64,000 nucleotides of DNA from Cladophialophora immunda (GCF_000835495.1 NW_015622543.1:2772806-2836805); one strand, 5' to 3'. Shown: positions 21,466-33,445, counted from the stretch's first letter. Notes: generated by a model from the sequence alone, not told the origin. Program-made: numbers and translations.

Positions 21466-21809
21466 AGCACGCTCTAGCGAGGCCGAATAGCGCTCGGCAG
21501 AGGTGTGAAGGGAGTGTCGCGAAACGAAGTTGGTTGCAAGGGAACAATTTGATAAAGCATCAAGCACTTTTTTGCTCCGCGATTCAGATGTCATCGATCT
21601 ACAAAGCGGCATCGCTCAACTTCCTCAAATAGGCAGGCATCCGTTGCCGCTATCGTACAACTAACAGCTGCCACCATCTTGTTACCAAGTATCCATGTGC
21701 CACAGCCAACGAGAAGACTTGACAAATAATTCATCCCAGATGCATGGAAATCATCCATGCGGTCTCAAGCCGTAGTGGCCCCCAGATCGTGCGCCTCCCC
21801 AACCAGACA

Positions 21810-23441
21810 TCACTCAATAACAGCAGCAGTCCTTCGATCCCTCTTAAGAGGCGAGAACGCAGCCAGTGGTTTCCCTTTGCCCACACTTTTTGCCTTGAGA
21901 TTGATGCGGCCCATGACGCCTCCTTTGCCGGCAAGCCCACCTCCTAGACTCCTGATCTTAGGTGCGGGCGCGGTGTCCTCTTCGTCAAATATGTTGGCAC
22001 GTTTGGCCGATGTCTTTTGCTTTCGTAGAGGCTCTTTCGCCTCCTGAGTTGAGGTGTCGGTACTCTCCGTTTGCTCTGTATTCTCCTTGTTCGTCCTCTG
22101 GCCTTCACTATTATGCGTATCTTCTCGATCACTTTCCATGTCCGAGACTTTTTCAATGAGTTTGTCGGGCTGTGAATTTTTGGCTATGTTATTTGCTTTT
22201 GAATTGGTTGTTTCTTTCAGAGGCTGAGCGCCTTTTCGCCTGGCTGCTGGTGCGGTGAGCTTTTTCCCAATAGTCTGCTTTCTCTTTGGAGGTTGAACCG
22301 TGGGCGCCTCATCCTCGTCCTCGTCCTGGTCCGCGTCTGCCCCTTCCACGAGCTGATCGGCATTCGCGTTGTCCTCCTTTCGCCCTTCGACGTCGTTCTC
22401 GGCAGGCGTTTCTGGCAAGATGCTGAGAGTGCGGTTCAAGAAGGGTGTGATGGAAAAGTTCGATTTGTCCCCGACATTAACTGAAATCCGAGGCTTCTTT
22501 GCGGCATGACCGCCATTTCCTGGTGTGCCAATGGTCATGTCTGGATCAAATCTAGCAACGTTTCTCTTCCTAGGATTGGCCGTGCTTCCTGCCCCATTAA
22601 GTCTTGCCTTGGTCATCTCAGAAGAGTGTGCCATCTGGGCTGCCTGCAGTTTCTCGATTTCGTCTTGCGCGTCCTTAAGTTGGTCCTTTGTAGATCGGAG
22701 TTTGTTGCGGAAAGCATTCAGCTTGCCTTCTAAGACCTCTTTCTCGTTTTCCCAGTCGCTCGTTCTCTTCCTGCTCTCCCGTTCCGTTTTTTGTGCATCC
22801 CGCTGTGTTTTCGCAAGCTCTTTTCTCAACCCCTGAACCTCTTCCATTAACTCCGAATCTTCGCGGCTGGTAGACTTTTCCTGTGCTTTGAGCCTCTGGA
22901 CTGCTCGTTTCTCGGTCTCAAGCTCAACTTGGAGTGAACTGACCTCCCGCTGCAGAGCCAGCTTTTCGGAGAGGAGTTTCTGGTACGCCGCGTTTTGGGA
23001 TCTCAGGTGCTCAAGTTCCGGTTTGAGGGTGTTTAACTCTCTGGACAAGGCCAGCTTTTCGGCAAGGAGCTTGCTTGCATCGTTACTCGCAGCATTCAAC
23101 ACATTAACTTCTGTTTTCAAGTATTCCAGGTCGCGCAAGCGTGCCTTGAGATCCATTTGGGCTTGTTGAAAGTCCGCCTCCGCGTCGGCCAGACGTCCAT
23201 TTAGCTCCTCATTAACCTCCTGTAAATGATGCTGCTCATCCTCTCCGCTCTCCGCTTGTTCTTGCAGCTCATCATTCTCGTGTTCCAATAGCAAGAGCTG
23301 GATGCGCAATCCGCGAACTCGTTCTTCTTCGTAGATGCGTTCCGCGTCTCTCAAAGCGCGCTCGTAAGTAAGCTCAAGTTTGGTGCTTTGAATAGATTGC
23401 GCGATTTCGGCCGTGTCCATGCATGATAACTCTGTGTCCAT
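21810..23441 (-). CDS. Coiled-coil, probably nuclear protein of unknown function
   Basis: Single exon, 543 residues from MDTELSCMDTAEIAQSIQST. The frame is open further upstream, but that part looks non-coding. Residues about 15-270 are almost continuous coiled coil. Within it a short unit is repeated: KLLAEKLALSREL and KLLSEKLALQREV. The second half is low complexity and charged, with nuclear-localisation-like clusters (PRKRNVARFDPD, AAKKPRISV) and an acidic run. It ends in a compact block (SLGGGLAGKGGVMGRINLKA) and FSPLKRDRR, a CDK-like S-P-x-K/R context. The architecture suggests a structural chromosome or spindle protein, but I cannot name the family. Confidence 0.8.
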   Translation of the reverse strand: MDTELSCMDTAEIAQSIQSTKLELTYERALRDAERIYEEERVRGLRIQLLLLEHENDELQEQAESGEDEQHHLQEVNEELNGRLADAEADFQQAQMDLKARLRDLEYLKTEVNVLNAASNDASKLLAEKLALSRELNTLKPELEHLRSQNAAYQKLLSEKLALQREVSSLQVELETEKRAVQRLKAQEKSTSREDSELMEEVQGLRKELAKTQRDAQKTERESRKRTSDWENEKEVLEGKLNAFRNKLRSTKDQLKDAQDEIEKLQAAQMAHSSEMTKARLNGAGSTANPRKRNVARFDPDMTIGTPGNGGHAAKKPRISVNVGDKSNFSITPFLNRTLSILPETPAENDVEGRKEDNANADQLVEGADADQDEDEDEAPTVQPPKRKQTIGKKLTAPAARRKGAQPLKETTNSKANNIAKNSQPDKLIEKVSDMESDREDTHNSEGQRTNKENTEQTESTDTSTQEAKEPLRKQKTSAKRANIFDEEDTAPAPKIRSLGGGLAGKGGVMGRINLKAKSVGKGKPLAAFSPLKRDRRTAAVIE

Positions 23442-24013
23442 TGTCGAATAGCGCCCCAGCGAAGGAATAGGTTCGGTATGATGCAGTTCAGTGATGCTGG
23501 AGAGGACTGGTAGGCCTTGCAGTGTTTTGCGTTTATTTACAACCAACTGAAAATGGACTAATGCACTGCCTCCAGCGCCGCCCAATGACGGGGCATGTCT
23601 CGTCAGACTTTCCTGAATAGTTCAGCCTCGGTCACTCCAACGCGCCTCTGCCTGCGGCTTCACGCCTGATCGTCCGCTGATCCAATTATTGACTGCCACA
23701 AGGACACCGAACCGCCCTTCACGGACACACCAAGAGTCACTAAATTCCACTCATCCTATGCGCGGACTCTTGTTCCAACATAGTGCGGTGTTGCGGAGTC
23801 CTTGCCTCTCCCCCTCTCTTGCCTCTCCGCCATTTTCATGCTGATATTTGGGGTACGTATAACGCGGCGTAGCAACACAAGAGTCGGCATAAGCATGACG
23901 CTTGGATCCAGAGCTGCCTGCAAACTGCAACCATCCATGCTCCTCCCTTGTTGAACCTCTGTGACTTCTCTTCTCCCCAAATACAATCGCACCGGGCTTT
24001 GTCTAGAGCAACC
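23442..24013. promoter_or_regulatory. Divergent promoter of the coiled-coil gene and the SDR gene
   Basis: 572 nt between two divergent starts. I see no recognisable binding site or RNA gene here. Confidence 0.4.
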
Positions 24014-24913
24014 ATGGCAGAAGTTGTCCTCCCAACCCCCGCCACGCTGGAAGAAGCGCTTCGGAAAGTTGCTCTTGTGACCGGGGCAGCAAGTGGAATA
24101 GGCCTTGCAACTGCGCGACTATTTGCCCAGCACGGTGCGAAGGTTATTCTGGTTGATCTGGATGCAAATAGGCTGCAAGATGTGGCGCGAAGTATTGGCC
24201 ACGAGTGCGATTCTTATGCGTGTGACGTCTCGTCGTGGGAGCAACAAGTCGCCCTATTTGATTGGGTAACTGGCAGATACGGACCTCCAGAGATAGTGTG
24301 TCTGAATGCTGGCATCGATCCCGAGCTTGCAGCCTCGGAGTCAGCGTCGGGCAAGGAGCGAGTTGCAAGCAACTTCCTCGCAGACGAGTATGAACCCTCT
24401 GGCAATGCGAGTCAAGTGTCCGAAGAAAGTCGACCACTTGTCAAGCCACCGCCAAAAGTGATTCTCGACGTGAACTTCTATGGCGTCCTTTATGGGATCA
24501 AATTGGCGGTGTATCATCTTGGAGATGGCCGAGGGGGCCGGATCATCATTACCGGATCTGCTGCCTCATACATTCCCGTCACGTATCAAGACGTTTATGT
24601 GGCATCGAAGCACGCTCTCATGGGGCTGATGCGCAGCACATCCCGAAGAGAAGAGCTGAGAGAGAAGAAGGTTTCCATCGCTATGGTAGGGCCATGGCTT
24701 ACACGGACTGCCTTGACCGCCAATCTACCGCCAGAGGCAACTCAAGGACACGAAGCGAGTGAACCAGAAGATGTTGCCTTGGGAATTGCATATCTTGCAA
24801 CAGCAGAGAAGGATGCAGATATCAATGGCAAGTGTTTGTGGGTTAGAGGCAAGAGGTGCATCGAGATTGAGGGAGCATACGAGAAATGGCTGGCACAGAT
24901 GATGGAGATATAG
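24014..24913 (+). CDS. Short-chain dehydrogenase/reductase
   Basis: Single exon, 299 residues from MAEVVLPTPATLEEALRK. Classical SDR motifs: cofactor loop TGAASGIG (near residue 24), Asp-containing second strand (VILVDLDANR, favouring NAD), CLNAG for the NAG motif, catalytic Ser in ITGSAASY and YVASKHA for the YxxxK pair. A 40-residue insert between CLNAG and the KVILDVNFYG strand is larger than usual. The substrate is not predictable. It resembles fungal 15-hydroxyprostaglandin-dehydrogenase-like SDRs in general layout. Confidence 0.88.
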   Translation: MAEVVLPTPATLEEALRKVALVTGAASGIGLATARLFAQHGAKVILVDLDANRLQDVARSIGHECDSYACDVSSWEQQVALFDWVTGRYGPPEIVCLNAGIDPELAASESASGKERVASNFLADEYEPSGNASQVSEESRPLVKPPPKVILDVNFYGVLYGIKLAVYHLGDGRGGRIIITGSAASYIPVTYQDVYVASKHALMGLMRSTSRREELREKKVSIAMVGPWLTRTALTANLPPEATQGHEASEPEDVALGIAYLATAEKDADINGKCLWVRGKRCIEIEGAYEKWLAQMMEI

Positions 24914-26841
24914 TCAGGGCTTGTAGTGCTCAATGTATGCAGGGAAGCCCAAGTGTCTCCAAACTTTTTAGCAGTAGCCAGAAGAAAACCCTGATTCTAC
25001 CAGGATCGGAGAAGGAAGTGTCTCATTCCCCCTATTGGCATAGAAATTGCTATGTTCATCCTGACATGGTATCGTTGAGTTGTATGACGTCTGCTTGCGT
25101 CGCAATTCACGCCCGACCTTGAAACCACCTCCATGACTCTCACATTCACCTTCACCTTCACCTTGAACTTGACCTTCACTTTCGATCGTACCAACGCTTC
25201 ATCCTTCCTGCAAGTGTGTGGCGGTTTCTTCTCCCATCGTCAGAAGCATGACACAGTTCAATCGACACTGAGTGGGAAGCAGCTCTCAATCACCGTTGCA
25301 AAGACCCGACGCACTCAACGAAGCTACAACCTAGGAAAGGCTTGTACTAGAGCTACAGGTCACCAGACTCGGCCGAAACGAATACGCGTGCGGAAATGAC
25401 ACGCGTGGTGGAGCAATCATGTCGACACTCCCTGCTTCGCCAGAAAGGATCCATCTCGCAGGGCCAACACCAAGTTCTGCACAGGTTGAGCAACCTCCCA
25501 ACGGCTATGCCAACGTAGTGAGCAATGGACCCGGCTTCAGTTGTCAATGGTGGATCAAGAAAATCGGAAGAGATGGTTGACTCAGGCACAAGGGTTCGAA
25601 ACATGCGCCGTGTGTTGGATCGCGAACTGTGCTCCTCAAAACCCTGCGGGAGCCTGATCCTCTCGCCAACAATCTCACGACAAATCCCTAATCTCGGACT
25701 TGCATAACCCGTCGGCAGGCTCCCACCACCATTGGGACGTCCTGTCTTCTTTGTCAGCGAAACTCAGCAATGTCTTTTGGTGGGCCCCAGCTGTGAGCGG
25801 CATATCGGGACCTGAAGTATATTACTCTACGGATTTAGGATTCATGGGGCGGTGACTGATTCGGCTTCTTGACACACCCGAGTTCCCGTTTCAGAGGTGG
25901 ACCTCGCCGTTCTCGTTCTTTGGAGCAGGTCTGTCCTCCTTAGTCTGGGTCTTCCGGCACCCGCATCTGCGTGTCTTGCATCTCTGTGGAGTAGAGCTAC
26001 TGTTCCCGGTAAGGAGGTCACCATCCCCCATCTTCCTCGTTTCTTCCTAACAAAGACCAAGTGATGTTGACCAACCAGTAGGAAGGCCAATGCCTGGAAT
26101 CGGCATGGCGTCTCGGCACGCATATCCTTCGTCCTGCATATTGGCCCCTCGGGAACAATTTTGTCGTCTCTCACTGAAGTGTCTGACTCCATATCAATCT
26201 GGACATATGTCCCGAGACTGCTTCTTCTCAACCAATCGTGGGCGGTCGCCTTTGTTTGTCAATCCATCCTTATGAGGGTACTTCCCAAAGTAATTGACAG
26301 AATATCGTCGGACGGACTTGAAGACTTGGCCGTTGCCGGGCTTCGCTATGTTGTGCTACGCAGAGACAACCGGCTAGCACTGGATATGCCTTCCTCGCCT
26401 CAATTGTTATCGGGAGGCAAACCAACCTGTTCGCTTATTAACTCCAATCATGAGGCTGGCCATTCCATTGCTCAGCGTTGATAATGAATGTATTTCCCAA
26501 TTCCGTAAAGGCCCGTACCGCTTACCGAGAGCCAAAGTCTCATGTTGCAAAAACCAGCGGAGAGTTGAGACTCTTCATGTCTCCTCGATATCGATCAGAA
26601 ATCCAGAAGTCAAGCACGTGCTGCTCGTTTAGCGAGCCCTACACTGCTCTATCAACCCTCAGCTGACTTTATATGCAAGGATATTAGCTCAGCACTTCTC
26701 CCTGAATTTGACCCTTCTGCTAGCATGGGCTCTCAAGGTTTATATTGCAAAGAGCCGCCCCATTCCCGGCCTGGATTTGGTCTGCATTCGTCCAAATACT
26801 TCTTTTGGAAAGTGCCAAGTGGATGACACGAACACGAGATC
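24914..26841. other. Long intergenic region
   Basis: About 1.9 kb between the SDR and the first regulator-like gene. It holds a short degenerate TTCACC repeat (25145-25180). None of the open frames is longer than about 130 codons, and none has recognisable motifs. No transposon termini or tRNA were seen. Confidence 0.5.
25145..25180 (+). repeat. Short degenerate TTCACC tandem repeat
   Basis: Three perfect TTCACC units are followed by diverged copies (TTGAAC, TTGACC, TTCAC). A minor microsatellite with no evident function. Confidence 0.7.
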
Positions 26842-28605
26842 ATGCGTTCTTCCAGATTCACCACCGTGAGATTTGTGCCACAGCTTGATTCCAAAGCAAC
26901 GCAAGTCGAGAGGGAACTTGAGATCGCAAACCAAAAATCACATGCTGCGAGATGGTCCCATGAAAAGCGCAAGAAGAGGAAGCAGGAGCAAAAAGAACAT
27001 TTGCTAAATGAAGCACAAGGCAAGTCGATGCGTCTCTGATTCCGCCATCTGTGTACTCCAGATTGACAGATTCGTCTCTCCTCAGGTCATTACGCAAGCG
27101 TCAACAATAGGCATTTGACGGATCAGCAACAGGATATACGTGGGCCCGGTCGCTTAGTATTCTACAGAGCAGACCACCTTTTGCAACGATGGGACCTTCA
27201 CACCGCCCGAGACGACAGCCCGAGTCTGCTGGAAATTCTACCTGGTGGTAACTCGGACCCCTTCAATGCTCAGGCTCTCCAGATCACTCCTCAGGTCAAC
27301 AAACTCATCACCTTCATAAGAGATGGCTATCTGCCTGGGGTTTATATCACTTCTTACATGAGGTTCAAAGACGCTCCGCGTGGAGCTCCGATGCTCACCA
27401 CGATCGGCGAGGGATTTCACGTCTTCGCTCGACGTACCGTGGCAAAAGTGTGGAATTCTATGAAGGAAGAATTCTCAGATGAGGGACGGGCGCTGTCGTG
27501 GTGTTCCAGCTACATGCCAGTTCTGGCAAAGTTCTCCTCGCCAGACACCGCTCGTGATCTGCATTTTCTTGCCATCAAGATGCGGACGAAGAGCATGAAG
27601 ATTCTGAAAACCAGAATCGAGAAGCTATCGCTTGACATCCCGCCGGATATATCGTTGGTCTCACAGATTGTCTCGCTCTTTCGGGCAGCCTGCAAGGAGA
27701 ACGACATCCCCGCGGCAAAGATTCATGCGAATATCATACAACGTCTGGTTGACAGGGTCGAGACTCCGGATCTCCATATTCGAACCTTGTTCATGACTTG
27801 CATGAACAATGACACGGAGTTGGCTATAGCCCAAATGCGAAACACGTTCTTCGATTTTGAGAACTGGGTGCAGAAGCAGATTGCTCGATTTTGGGTGGAA
27901 ACGCCAGAGACACACATGCCTCAGTTGCCGGCTGAATACAAGGCGCTGCACAGCAGTGTGCGACTGCATGCCACTCGCCAGGCATCTATCAGGCTTCGTC
28001 AGTACTTATTCGTCCGATCGACGACTGTCGATTTAAATGATCCAGAAGACCTCAATCGCACTGACGCGGTCTACACGATCTTCACAACGTACTCTCAGTA
28101 CGATTCTGGGGCCTTGATCAATGCCTACATTAATCTCATCGCCGGCAAGGGCTACAAAATGAAGGAGTCTCTTCGTTATATCGAAGCATCGCTGGCACTT
28201 ACAACATTGCACATATTGCGACGAGGGATCTTCGAAGCCACCGTCTACGGCTGTGACCACCGGACTAGCCACCACATGATCACCATAAATCATCTCGAGG
28301 GCACGATGCAAAAAGCTTTGAGTATAGCAACAACAGATGAACTGGCCCGATATCGCGAGGCTCTGTTGTGGGTCTTCTTCTATGGTGCAAGGTTCGAGTG
28401 GCGTGTAAATGAAAAGATCAAAGACATTATGCCACCAAGAACCTGGTTTACCAAGATGTTCGCGCGACAGGCAGAGATCCTGGAGCTGACTGAGTGGCCT
28501 CAGGCACGAGACACCCTCAGCCATTTCGTGTTCTACGAGTTCTTAGAGCCATATCTGGCCACATGGTTCGCAGAGACGTTGGCCGGCAACGAGCCGCCTC
28601 AATGA
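26842..28605 (+). CDS. Fungal transcription-factor-like protein without zinc cluster (copy 1), GC-AG intron
   Basis: Exons 26842-27019 and 27086-28605 give 565 residues. The N-terminus has the pattern of a common fungal regulator-like family: FVPQLDSKATQ, then KSHAARWSHEKRKKRKQ, a short basic HAAR-type box in place of a Zn2Cys6 cluster. The second exon has GNSDPFNAQALQITPQVNKL and the long helical region typical of the Fungal_trans_2-like domain. The intron uses a GC donor (CAAG|GCAAGT) and CTCAG acceptor, and it joins EAQG-HYASVNNRHLTDQQQ in frame. Without splicing, the first frame stops at 27039. A paralogue with the same layout lies at 31399-33123. Role as a regulator is inferred from the family only. 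Confidence 0.8.
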
Positions 28606-29119
28606 ATGGGGATCAGGGCGTGGCAAAGCGTCGCATATAGTCGCCGTCCATGATAGGGCATCCCGACCCGATCTATTCTTATATGTGCACGGGGTGCATG
28701 GATCATACCTCGACTCGACCAAAATTTCCAGCACAGAGACAGTCAAGGAATCAACTTATCACTACCGACATGTAACCAAGGACGGGGATCTCCTTTGCAT
28801 AAGAATTCTCAGTGTCGACTGTCCAATGCCATTGGGATATTGGAGATGGTGTTTCCCAATCCGGCCGCCAGAATCACGCAATCTGCCATGAGATTTGCAC
28901 CACAACCGTTCAGCCGATCCTTCCCACAACGCCTCGATTCAGCGCGATTGATCCAAATGTTCAATGCTCACCTTCCTACACCGATATCGCGTATGTATAT
29001 GAACCGCTCTATCCCCTGCACTGACCGCCGACTCATGTCTACGCTTCTGTTATAATCTCTCCTTTCTTCTGAAGCACAGCCTGTCTTTCAAAACGGGCGA
29101 GTGCAATCAGCAAGAGAAC
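28606..29119. other. Intergenic region before the MFS transporter
   Basis: About 510 nt, containing the transporter promoter. Short open frames only, and nothing else recognised. Confidence 0.4.
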
Positions 29120-30684
29120 ATGGCCGCAATCGAAAAACCCCCTGTCGACGGTTCCAACACCACAGAAAAAGATGCCCCCCCAACTGATTTCGACGAAAGT
29201 CTTGGAGGCCATATCAATGAGCGAGCCCTCGTGCGAAAACTCGATATCACCCTTCTTCCAGCCCTGACCTCGCTGTATCTTCTTTCATTTCTCGACAGGA
29301 GCAATGTCGGCAATGCACGCATCGAGGGTTTGGCGACTGACTTACACATGACGGGGGACCAATATCTGACCGGACTCACGCTTTACTTCATCGGATACGT
29401 CCTCTTCGAGGTTCCTTGTAATCTGATTTTGAAAATGTGGAAACCGAAATTTTGGTTGCCCACACTGACGCTCGTGTGGGGTGTTGTCAGTACGCTCATG
29501 GGTGTCACTCAATCCCGTGCTGGCTTCTTTGTTGTTCGGTTCTTCTTGGGTGTGGCTGAATCCGGGCTATTCCCAGGTATGCTTGCCACTCTCTGTGAGC
29601 CTTAGCTGGGTTGGGCTGACGACATATCTCGACAGGCATCGTCTTCTACCTCTCAATGTGGTACAAGCGAAATGAACGGCAGTTTCGGGTGGCTCTGTTC
29701 TTCAGCGCGGCGTCGCTGGCCGGGGCTTTTGGGGGTATTCTCGCATGGGGTATTGCTCACATGAGAGGTGTCGGTGGCTATAATGGCTGGAGATGGATAT
29801 TTATTCTGGTGAGCAATCCCATTCAAAGCTGCAGTGCGGCTTGCTGAGGGGTTCCACAGGAAGGTCTACTTACCGTTGTCGTCTCGATTGCTGCGTACTT
29901 CTTCATCCACAACTACCCAGATACGGCGAAGTTCTTGAACAACGAGGAACGAGAGTACATCCAGCACCGTCTCAAGGCCGACAGCGATGCAACCCAGGAT
30001 GAAAAGTTGGACTGGAATAACGTCAAAAAGGCCTTCACCGATATCAAATGCTACCTCTATGCCCTCGGATTTCACACACTCTCGCTGCCACTCTACACGC
30101 TTTCACTCTTTCTTCCGACCATCATCAAGTCTCTCGGATATTCATCAGCGGAAGCGCAACTTATGACCATACCACCTTATGCAATCGCATTTTTCCTCAC
30201 CATCGGCCTTGCGGTGCTCTCCGAGAGGTATTGCCGCCGGACCCCATTTATCCTCATGTCCTCATCGCTTGCCATTATCGGATACATCTTGCTTTTAAGC
30301 GACCCACGGCCTGGCGTGTCGTATGTGGGGATAATATTCGCTGCAGCCGGCATCTATCCGTCGGTGGCCTTGACGCTTGCCTGGCCGGCAAACAACGTCA
30401 GTGGACAGACAAAGAGAGCCGTTGCCAATGCGCTACAGATCTCGCTGGGGAATCTGGGAGCCGTGCTTGGCACCCAGCTCTATCGAACAGAAACAGCGCC
30501 GCGGTACTTTCTGGGACACTCATTCGCCCTGGCGTACATGGTAGCGAACTTGGTCGTGACTACGACTCTGTGGCTGGTGTTGAAAAGGCAGAATGAGCGA
30601 AGAGAAGCGAAGGCAACAGAGAACGGGCATCCTGACGGGCCCTGGCTTGGAGATGAGGATCCGCGGTGGAGGTTTCACTTGTGA
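29120..30684 (+). CDS. MFS transporter, anion:cation symporter (Dal5/TNA1-like) family, three exons
   Basis: Exons 29120-29576, 29636-29808 and 29860-30684 give 484 residues. The signature SFLDRSNVGNARIEGLATDL in helix 1 is characteristic of the ACS family, whose fungal members carry allantoate, nicotinate, pantothenate, biotin precursors or small organic acids. Exon 1 contains helices 1-4 and RFFLGVAESGLFPG. Splicing restores FPG-IVFYLSMWYKRNERQFR and WRWIFIL-EGLLTVVVSIAAYF, both conserved joints. About 12 membrane segments are visible. The gene lies between two paralogous regulator-like genes, so local control of the transporter by one of them is possible but untested. Confidence 0.9.
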
Positions 30685-31398
30685 AGACTTGGCGGTGTCA
30701 AGCTCTCGCTTGACGATAGCATTTCATCAAGCAGCCGAGCCAGCGACGTCCTGAATGCAGACGATATTTTAGCCTCAGATGGAAATGGGGTGCCTCTTGA
30801 CTTTACAAATAGGTTTGGTCTATTTTCTCCATCGACGATTGATGATTATCCTTGAACACTCCGTTACACTCTATCGGGGCCGTAAACCGTTAGGACGTCT
30901 GACACCACGTGAGCGCAGGGATAAACACGGGCCGCAGCAGCCTCAACTTGAGTCAGCAAAGTCTCAACGGTGCCAGACGGCGCCAGCTAGCGAGCCTCAC
31001 CAACCGTTGAAGCAGCAGTTGGCGGGCAGTGGTTGTGCTCTGTGGCTCTGCCCGGCCATTCAAAAGTACAGCTTTCTTCCGCTGCTGACTCTGCATTCCC
31101 GTGGCTGCAGGTCCCATTCCACCCATGGGAAATTCATCTCTGATGCTTCTGGACTGGCGGCCTTGTACCGTAGCCGAGATGCTGCTGGTTGACGGGGGTT
31201 GGCCGCCGTCCGTACCTGGTAGGGCGGTGGGCGCAGATGGGCTCATGAAGAGGGATTCTTAAAGTCCAAACAAGATGCCCCATCCATCCATCCATCAAGA
31301 TTCAAGAGGATCCATTCCCACAGGAAACTCTCGCTCTTTTGGCCCTATCCAGACCTCCGCTCTCACCTCAAGTTCTGACCTATTTCCCCCACGGCGCG
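30685..31398. other. Intergenic region before regulator-like copy 2
   Basis: About 710 nt with no supported gene. A Q/P-coding low-complexity frame at 30779-31192 has no features of a real protein. Confidence 0.4.
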
Positions 31399-33123
31399 AT
31401 GGAGGCCATCTTGTGGGTCAACTACGATGCTCAGAACATGAATACATTGCCTCACCGGCAGCAGGTTTACGCGCACATCCAGAACAACTATCGCAGCTGG
31501 AAGCGAAAGGAGAACGTCAGAGCCTTGCGCGCCTCGGCTATGATTCCAGGAAGAAATCAGCAGCGGCAATCGGGGGTAAGTATCAACTCTGCCCTGGTAA
31601 CAGGATGTCTGATATGAGAACAGCATAGAAATGGTCCGCCCAAGAACAACGCCGCCATCGACCATCCACCAAAGACCGGCCAGAGTGCAGACAGCCATGA
31701 CGAGAACAGACGGCTCATAGCTATACAGGCTCGACGGCGCCAGCTCCTGTCTCCTGTAACCGTCCTCAACAAAGGCAATTCCGATCCGTTCGGAGCGTGC
31801 GCAATCCCCATCACCGTGGAAGAGAACAGCATCTTGACTTTCTACCGGGATATTCTTCTGCCTGCAGCGTGGCGGCTTGACGCCAAATCCAAACAAAACC
31901 TTGCAAGTGCCCGTGCCAAAGCTGACTGGGAGGTCTGCACGGCAGGGTTACGGGATGAGGGAACAGCTCTGGCTTTCATCGGCAGCAACGCTTCGCTGGT
32001 CGCAATGTGCACAGGATCCGAAACTCGTCGGGGCAAGTTCCTGCAGCAGAAGTCGCTGGTCTGTCGTGCCAAAAGCACGGCTGCGTTGCGGCAGAAACTG
32101 GCCCGCGTCTCCAAAGTCGACCCATGGATCTGGTGGCACATTTTCATGATCTGGTCCGCCGAGATTGCGGCGGAGAATGTGATCGCAGCACGAATGCATG
32201 GACAAATGCTGAGCAAGCTGGTAGACGAGCACTTCCAGCAGGGTGGAGGCCTTTTCGACAGGCTCGATGAGATAGGATTGGCCATGGTCGAGCTTTTGTT
32301 TTTCTTCCTCTACGCAGACATGAACATGGCGACACAGCTCTTGACCCGACCTGCTTTTGACGTCTATGAGTGGCTGCCGAAGGTCTTCAAGCCATTTCTT
32401 CGGGCCATCGAGCCCATCCTTGCCCCTGCGCCGTTGGATTTTTGCCATCTTGACCCGACAATCGACTCGGAAGAGATGACGACTTGCGTCAAGTCGTGTC
32501 GCGAGATATTTGCACGATGGCGCCGAAGGTGGTCTGACGGGCTTCCTGCCAAATCTGCCACGATGCACCTTGGCTGGGGCCAGTATAGATGGTGCATTGC
32601 TCTGGGCAGACTGGTGAATCGCTATTGCAGATTCAAGGAGCTGTCCGAGACCGCTTCAGGGCCAGAGTTGGACTATGACTACGCTCAGCAATACATGTCC
32701 ATCAGCGCTGTCAAGTGGTCAAGGGCTCTCACCTTTCAAAACCACGTCTGCGGCAAGAACATTTGGGCGGGGAATGTGCTGGAAACGTTGCGACCTCTGC
32801 TCGAGAAGAGCGAGCGACCCAGGGGCAGTTCCGCCTGGCAGAAATGGAAGAATGCAAGGCTCTGGGCGTTCTACGTCGGTGCGATATACGAAGGCCGACA
32901 GCAGCAGCCTGCGTTGAGTAACGAGTTATTTGACGGCTGGTTCCATGAACAGTTTGCCCGCCAGGCCCACGACATGGGACTTTCAACATGGGAGGATACC
33001 GTACCCATTCTGAGCGGATTTCTCTTCGACAGCTCGGCTTCTGAAACGCAAAATTCGTGGTTCCAAGAGACCATGAGGTTGAAGGCCGCATCGATGGCGG
33101 GGACTCCTGTGCGAGACAAATAG
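31399..33123 (+). CDS. Fungal transcription-factor-like protein without zinc cluster (copy 2)
   Basis: Exons 31399-31575 and 31624-33123 (48-nt intron, GTAAGT donor, AACAG acceptor) give 558 residues. The N-terminal WVNYDAQNMNTL, then VYAHIQNNYRSWKRKENVRA is the counterpart of the basic box of copy 1. Exon 2 begins HRNGPPKNNAAIDHPPKTGQ and has GNSDPFGACAIPITVEENSI, aligned to GNSDPF of copy 1, followed by a helical domain of similar length and a matching C-terminal segment (WFHEQFARQAHDMGLSTWED versus WFTKMFARQAEILELTEWPQ). It is therefore a diverged paralogue. Such proteins are usually annotated as fungal-specific transcription factors, although no DNA-binding cluster is visible. Confidence 0.8.
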
Positions 33124-33445
33124 AGCCTTGCGTAGGCCAAATAGTCCGGGTGACAAGCTTAAGGCAATATGTGCCTTGAATAAATTCCCACATCTCTTGC
33201 GAGGATTGAGATTAACTTCTGAATCTATCCTTCGTAGAGATCACTGTATCTTCAATTCGGAAAGAGAGGTGGAAGTCGCGCAAGACACAACGGAGGAAGC
33301 ATTCGCGGCATTCTCCTGATTCCCATGGTTCGTAAAAGGTGCAACTTTGCCGAAGAGTTCAATTGAACACCCTGTCTCGCAGTCTGCAGTTCACCAACGC
33401 CCCTCTCCCATATCTACACTCGATCACCCTGCTTAGGCCAAAGAT
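33124..33445. other. Intergenic region before OST3
   Basis: About 320 nt forming the OST3 promoter. Nothing further is recognised. Confidence 0.4.

Noticed and set aside
25589..25604. Possible tRNA T-arm (GGGTTCGAAACATG)
   Set aside because: Flanks do not pair as a T-stem and no A-box or acceptor stem is found nearby.
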